Shown here piece by piece: positions 59,240-64,000 of a stretch of DNA of 64,000 bases (position 1 is the first letter of the stretch; every line of letters begins with the position of its first letter). The notes below the pieces were generated by a model that did no database searches, had not been told where the DNA came from, and worked only from the letters and a program-made list of their open reading frames with translations. Source of the DNA: Saturnia japonica (lineage: Eukaryota > Arthropoda > Insecta > Lepidoptera > Saturniidae); the NCBI GenBank assembly GCA_033032175.1, contig CM065310.1, forward strand, positions 4,154,001-4,218,000, in the 5' to 3' direction. The position numbers were made by a program, and so were the translations under genes.

Positions 59240-59875
59240 AAATATATTGAAATCACATGAAAAAATAACTTATTCATAGATACCTTTGAATCTTTTCAAT
59301 ATATAAAGTGTTTAAAACAATTTTTCAAAGGTTGTCAACTCCCGAATTGATGAGTTATAATTGTCAGTAATATGAGTAAAAAAAATTACGAGACAAAAAT
59401 AATTACAGACCTAGGTAATAAACGCATGCGCAGCCGCGAGGTATCGCTTGTAATTAATATACACACGAATTGAAATTTATCTTGTCACGAATTCATTTCT
59501 CGGTACTCGTACGAAAGCCGACACGACCCCGAATCAAATAAGGAAGCGGATAAGGATGACCTCCCGGAGACTGTGGAGACTGGTCGTCAGTCGCCCCGTA
59601 TTCTTAGAGTGATAATGGCGCTGCTAGTGGCTTTATCTGAAAAACGGTTTCATAAAGTTCCAATCTTATCTGTTACAACTATCCAAGTATATTTGATAGT
59701 TTGTTTCCGTAGAGGACTAGATAAGAGCTTTAATAACGACGCGATGCAGGATTTGTTTATATACCAATTAAGATAAAAGTGGATATTATTTGAATCCAAA
59801 CAAGAATATTAACATATTTTTTTAAATTACCTGGTAAAAATTTCTCAATTTTGTTAGCTTAGAAACTTGATTTTT
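59240..59875. other. Unassigned
   Basis: 59500-59600 has average GC with a short frame only. No feature supported. Confidence 0.4.
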
Positions 59876-59879
59876 TATG

Positions 59880-60045
59880 GCAATATGAGGTTATAGATCC
59901 CTAGTGTTCGATAATAATTTCAACTTTATACCTCAAGCCGATTTCGAGAAAAATCACTTTGACTTTCGACCAGATAGACAGACGGACAATAAAGTTATCT
60001 TATAAGGGTACCGGATAAGGGCAATATTTCATTTTACACGCTCTC
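59880..60045 (+). mobile_element. Dispersed repeat family J fragment
   Basis: caagccgatttcgagaaaaa, agatagacagacggacaata and tcttataagggtaccgga. The phrase cagacagacggacaacaaag..cctataagggttccg is a known common lepidopteran repeat tail. Only one copy here. Confidence 0.45.
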
Positions 60046-60204
60046 TGACCCAGTTCTCGAAATGTGATTTTTAGATTAAGGACAGTGAAAAAACAACCTT
60101 CTTCGATAAATATGTGTTTAATAAATTAATGTGTTTGTCCGATGTAGCATGGACGAACACAAATTTTAAAAAGTTTAATGTAATTATATACCTACTATTG
60201 ATTA

Positions 60205-60385
60205 TTGAACAATAGCTACTGCCCGCTCGCTTCGCTGGACGATAAAAAGTATTCTGTCTGATTCCACGATGTAATCGACTTCTTTGGAAAATTTCATTAG
60301 AATTCATCCAGCCGCCGTTTGAGCCTCATTGATTGACTGCGAAACATTCAAACGAACGTACTTTCACGTTTATAATATACTGGTC
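60205..60385 (+). mobile_element. RTE-like repeat, head and tail present
   Basis: Head ctactgcccgctcgcttcgc. Tail tttcattagaattcatccag, tgagcctcattgattgactg and cattcaaacgaacgtacttt, ending cacgtttataatatac. The tail is homologous to 35562-35655. It is a short internally deleted copy. Confidence 0.6.
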
Positions 60386-60799
60386 GTATTCTTATGGGCT
60401 TTACTATGTTTAAACTCCATATTTCTCCTTATGAAATGATGAATTTTCAAATACGATTTTATTAGTGCGCAGCTAAGCTAGAAAAATACCCATGTGCAAA
60501 ATTAAATGTTTGTAGATCCACGGGTTTCAGCGTTACATTGTCTTTCAGTCAGTCTTAAGAATGTTATAAAATCGGTATTAGAATAATATTTGGATCAGCG
60601 TAAGTAGCGGTCAAATCATTCGTTTAGAAAGGATTAATACGCAAAATAAACCATTAGTTTAATATTAATATTGGTACTACATAATCTGAAAAATACTAAG
60701 GCCGGTTATATTTTAACTTACGTAATGTTCATATATATATGTATATCTAAAATAATATATCTAATAGAAAAGAGCTATTACTTAAATTCACTATGTAAT

Positions 60800-61000
60800 T
60801 CCCTTGTGTATCCTCGAAATTGAAGGTCTAATCCCAATGAAATGGAACCACCCTTAGGTATCCCCTATCAAACAAAAAAAAAAATCATCCGAATCGGTTC
60901 AACAATAAACCTATGGCTGAAAATCGTTAAAAAGACAAAAAAATATACCTACATTCGAATTTAGTTGTATTCGTCTTTTTTTGAAGTCAGTTAAAAAAAC
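60800..61000 (+). mobile_element. MITE, AAAACCGACTTC family, copy 3
   Basis: gtgtatcctcgaaattgaag, gtctaatcccaatgaaatgg, cgaatcggttcaacaataaa and gtcttttttgaagtcagtta. It lacks a clear left terminus; right terminus gaagtcagttaaaaaaac. Confidence 0.7.
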
Positions 61001-61004
61001 AGAA

Positions 61005-61900
61005 AATTTGTAATTACAGATTTTTTTAAATAAACTAACAACCCTCATTTTGTGTCTAAAAACGCCTATCTATGTAAACTTCGAATGCAAATCATTACTT
61101 AAATAAATACAAAATTTCATGCAAATAGAGTCGTTACCGAGAAACCAATATAATATGTACCTTTATAAAAATCGCTCATTTAATAGTATTAGATTATCTT
61201 TTAGCATATCCTCATAAAAGTGGATCAGAAGGTCACGGTCACTTTGCTAAATTAAATCATGCATGTAGACGGTACGATACACGGCGCATGCCAAAACGTT
61301 TTATTTGAGTTATTCGATTATTCTACGTCGCAATTAATAACTCATGTAAACAAAAAGCCGCGCGGCGTACTATTTGCCAATATTTTGTGTGCGAAAGTTT
61401 GATAACATTGGCAAACAAGTAGAAATTTATGCGCAAGCAATATTTACACGTTCTTGAAAGGTGTGCGGTATTAATAACAAATAATAAGATAGGCCTGTAA
61501 GTGCCTACATCTAGGCAAAAGGGAAGACTACATACAACAAGAGCATTTTTCAAGCGTTCCGGTTTCCTCACGATATTTTCCTTACTACTAAACTACCAAA
61601 GCTATTGTAATATCGAAAGTTTAATTGTCAAAACTTATTAATGCTTCATAATACAATAATCACGCACTATGATAAATATAATTTTAAGACGAGACACGAT
61701 CGGTATCACGACGAAAAGCGGGGACAGAATCAATCGCACCGTGAGAGCAGCCGAACAACTTTCATACCGCTCTCGTATCGAATCGTGTGGGACCGATGCC
61801 GCGGTGTGCCTGCGTACGAGTCTCCATGGTCCAAGTCTTAAGCTTAAGGCGTGACTTATTTATTACAAGCTTCACTCCCTCCCGCCACACACGTCAGTCG
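61005..61900. other. Unassigned
   Basis: 61555-61580 (ccggtttcctcacgatattt) is a reversed scrap of family E. 61690-61860 is GC-richer and open in two frames with no recognisable product. Confidence 0.4.
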
Positions 61901-61904
61901 CCTG

Positions 61905-62380
61905 TCGACTAGTTTAAAGACAAAACTGCTTATTGTGGGTGTTCCCTAAAAGATAGACATAATACGCTATCGCTGAATTTAATGTAGGTCTTTTTATGAT
62001 CTACAGTTATGTAGTACATTAATTTCATATAATAATATGTCATATGGCGTTACGGCTCACTCAGGCTAAGCCATGTAAGCGTCTCAAAATAATCGTTTTT
62101 CCGAATTAAATTTTGTTTGTGCGGAAATCTAAATATTAAAAATGGTGCTTAAGTTACTCTATATCATTAGCTATCTGCCAGTAAAAGTGCCGTCAAAATC
62201 GGTCCACCCGTTTCGAAAATTACCCGAAACAAACAGACAACACAGACAATTTTTTTAAATTAGTATTTTGTTATGTGTCGTATATACTTTCATATAATTA
62301 TGCATCTAGTAAAAAAACTTTATTTTGACATTACAAACAGACACTTCAATTTTATTAATTGCATAGTTTAAAAGACGCAG
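61905..62380 (+). mobile_element. Family K, long copy without head
   Basis: acaaaactgcttattgtggg, tgttccctaaaagatagaca, gtgccgtcaaaatcggtcca, gaaacaaacagacaacacag, then ttttgacattacaaacagac and acttcaattttattaatt. The first part overlaps 33235-33310 and the last overlaps 40250-40290, so the three copies define a family of about 600 bp. Confidence 0.6.
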
Positions 62381-62424
62381 CTAGTAGACCTGTTTTGTCT
62401 GATCTGTGATCTTGACGCTAAAAT

Positions 62425-62620
62425 ATATCTATCTATATTTAATATAATAAAGCGGAAATGTTTTTTTGTTGGTTTGTTTTTTTATGTTTATTATTTATGT
62501 TTGTTTGTTTAAAAAAGGTATTTTCTGGAACAACCAGTCGGATTGGAAAAAATATTTTTGTATATGATAGTCAGACTCACGAGGAATAGTGTAGGCTATT
62601 AAGCTACAAGTATATATTAA
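62425..62620 (+). mobile_element. Family I repeat
   Basis: atctatatttaatataataa, agcggaaatgtttttttgtt, accagtcggattggaaaaaa and tttgtatatgatagtcagac, then cacgaggaatagtgtaggct. Homologous to 43225-43400. Confidence 0.65.
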
Positions 62621-62679
62621 ATGAATGTACTACATAATTGCAGATCTTAAAAAGAACTAAATACAAGACAATTTTTAAC

Positions 62680-63195
62680 AAAACAGAAAACCGCTTCAAT
62701 GATTCTGAAGAGTTCCCTGGTTTATCTTTGAAGTTGAAGGTCCAATGCCAATGAAATTAAAATGGGACCATCCTTGAATATCCCCGATATTCAATATCTA
62801 TTGCACGATTTAATTCCGTCCAATCCGCTCCACCATAGGATAACTAGACGCCGTGAGGGATTCCACGCTTATGTCATGGAAATTCCCCTGGTTCATTATG
62901 CGAACGGCAATGGAGTGGAATTCACTCCCGTCGTCCGTTTTCCCATCCACCTATAACTTGGGAGTCTACAAGCGAAGAGTGAATAGGCATTTAATAGGTA
63001 AGCGCAATAAATCGTTGGCCTCATCTTTACTCGCCATCAGGTAAGATCGAGGCCAAGCGCACCCCTGTATGGCATTAAAAAAAAATCATCAATATCTGTT
63101 TATAAAGAAGTTCCATAAAAAACATCCATAAAAAATAAAAATCAAATTGATTAATAACGGCCGTAGACGTTTTTGAAGTCAGTTTTAAAAGTAAG
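62680..63195 (+). mobile_element. MITE, AAAACCGACTTC family, copy 4, split by a LINE
   Basis: Left part 62680-62799: gaaaaccgcttcaatgattc, gaaggtccaatgccaatgaa, atgggaccatccttg. Right part 63089-63195: gtttataaagaag, acatccataaaaaa, gtttttgaagtcagttttaa. Together they equal one MITE. Left terminus aaaaccgcttc pairs with right terminus gaagtcagtttt. Confidence 0.8.
62800..63088 (+). mobile_element. 5'-truncated CR1/Jockey-group LINE with target duplication
   Basis: A 289-bp insertion bounded by TCAATATCT at 62791-62799 and 63089-63097. The coding end occupies two frames: RRREGFHAYVMEIPL (62840-62895), then WNSLPSSVFPSTYNLGVYKR and RVNRHLIGKRNKSLASSLLA (62905-63040), with one shift. It ends in a poly(A) run (63077-63085). 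Same family as 17860-18235 and 26384-26715. Confidence 0.9.
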
Positions 63196-63279
63196 CGAGA
63201 GCATATGTATAACTTCCAAAGATAAGTCACAATAAGAATTTTTGTATATAAAATAACCGGGAGCCAGGGTAGCACGATT

Positions 63280-63345
63280 CGCGCGTGTGCCCGATCGACC
63301 GCATTCTGTAGCCCACGCGAGCGTTGCCACGGGTTTAGCTTGTCA
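63280..63345 (-). mobile_element. Family K head, reversed
   Basis: gcattctgtagcccacgcga followed by gcgttgccacgggtttagct is the reverse complement of the family K head (agctgtgcccgtgacttcgc, tggactacagaatg) at 40170. Confidence 0.5.
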
Positions 63346-63349
63346 CTTG

Positions 63350-63930
63350 ACTTTCTCGGTTCACGTTGGAGCTGATTCCAAACACGTGAGCATCACGTTC
63401 ACCACCCGACCGTTGTTGGTAGTCACTACTATTCGTAGAACGAACCTCCTTGCAAACACGTGAAGTAGAGCTATTATGTCTTGCCCGTGTAAAAGAAAAA
63501 CAACAAATGGTTAATTAAATCAATAATCGCCAATTGCTTATAGTATACATAACGGCTAAAAGAACACCGGGAAACGCGCAACACTATATCGGCTTTCTCT
63601 CGCGACAGCTTTATCGGTTCGAGTCTATAGAAAACTACCTAGGGAAAATTATGAAGTCACACCCGTGTTCAGTTGCGAGCACGACAACCAACTGGATCGA
63701 CACGTGACAAATGAAACTCCATAACTAACATACTAAACAATTGTCGGCTAATTGCTATATCACACGGTTGGGAAATTACTTTGCAACGTTAAACAAAAAA
63801 CCCTAATATACTTTATTCAACATAGGTTCTCGAAGGCATTTATAAATGTCAAAGTGTTAAGAGAGTTAAATAACATCATAAGATTTGAGACACGCGGGTC
63901 AACCTCACCTTTTTTGTAGTAGAACGGCAA
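63350..63930. other. No gene seen
   Basis: Average GC to 63480, then AT-rich. No stable frame recognised. Confidence 0.4.
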
Positions 63931-63934
63931 ATTG

Positions 63935-64000
63935 ACGGTACTGTCCCTGATGGTAAGCATTGTACAATCCTAAGACAACGGTGACCATCGACAGATCGTA
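63935..64000 (+). repeat. Family B, cut by the window edge
   Basis: gacggtactgtccctgatgg, taagcattgtacaatcctaa and ggtgaccatcgacagatcgt match 11346-11420. It continues beyond the window. Confidence 0.6.

Noticed and set aside
1..64000. CRISPR arrays, prokaryotic operons, rRNA genes
   Set aside because: No regularly spaced identical repeats, no Shine-Dalgarno-led gene runs and no conserved rRNA segments were seen.
1..64000. Assignment to a W chromosome because of dense mobile-element fossils
   Set aside because: Repeat density alone cannot distinguish W-linked from ordinary gene-poor or intronic DNA; read depth by sex would be needed.

Overview
The window looks like nuclear DNA from an insect, most likely a moth or butterfly (Lepidoptera). 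It is AT-rich, has no operons, no rRNA, no CRISPR array and no long intact open reading frame. What can be recognised is almost entirely fossil mobile DNA of types common in lepidopteran genomes: RTE-like and CR1/Jockey-group LINE tails, tRNA-derived SINEs, short terminal-inverted-repeat elements starting AAAACCGACTTC, repeats opening with CTAGCTGT..CCGCGACTTCG, and a cecropia-type mariner. The order-level assignment is inferred from these families; the species cannot be told.

Layout. 0-8 kb: a possible signal-peptide first exon (590), an old R2-type LINE between two degenerate TTTAGG-like arrays (1.9-3.26 kb), three tandem copies of a retroelement tail (3.26-3.7 kb), a MITE, a SINE head, and a SINE/LINE pair at 7.2-8.0 kb. 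8-23 kb: sparse, with repeat fragments, LINE ends at 15.6, 17.9-18.2 and 22.05 kb, and exon-like GC islands at 5.5, 12.1-12.4 and 15.3 kb that I cannot identify. 23.8-25.5 kb: a 1.67-kb element with about 480-bp inverted terminal repeats enclosing a broken cysteine-rich coding fragment, the most unusual object here. 26-38 kb: LINE ends, a 269-bp hairpin MITE (31.56-31.82 kb), a mariner pseudogene (34.4-35.5 kb), and a SINE split by a hAT-like MITE (37.9-38.3 kb). 38-55 kb: mostly unassigned AT-rich sequence with a reverse-strand LINE (47.3-48.3 kb) and a cluster of nested and inverted repeats at 52.9-55.1 kb. 55-64 kb: the best preserved LINE (56.18-57.63 kb, RTE-like), a SINE with a 14-bp target duplication (58.95-59.23 kb), and a LINE inserted into a MITE with a 9-bp target duplication (62.7-63.2 kb).

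No genes work together here in a pathway. The sequence is a layered record of insertion and decay, probably intergenic or inside very large introns. Host coding sequence, if present, is limited to the few exon-like segments listed at low confidence. All coordinates and motifs were read by eye; family names below clade level are inference.
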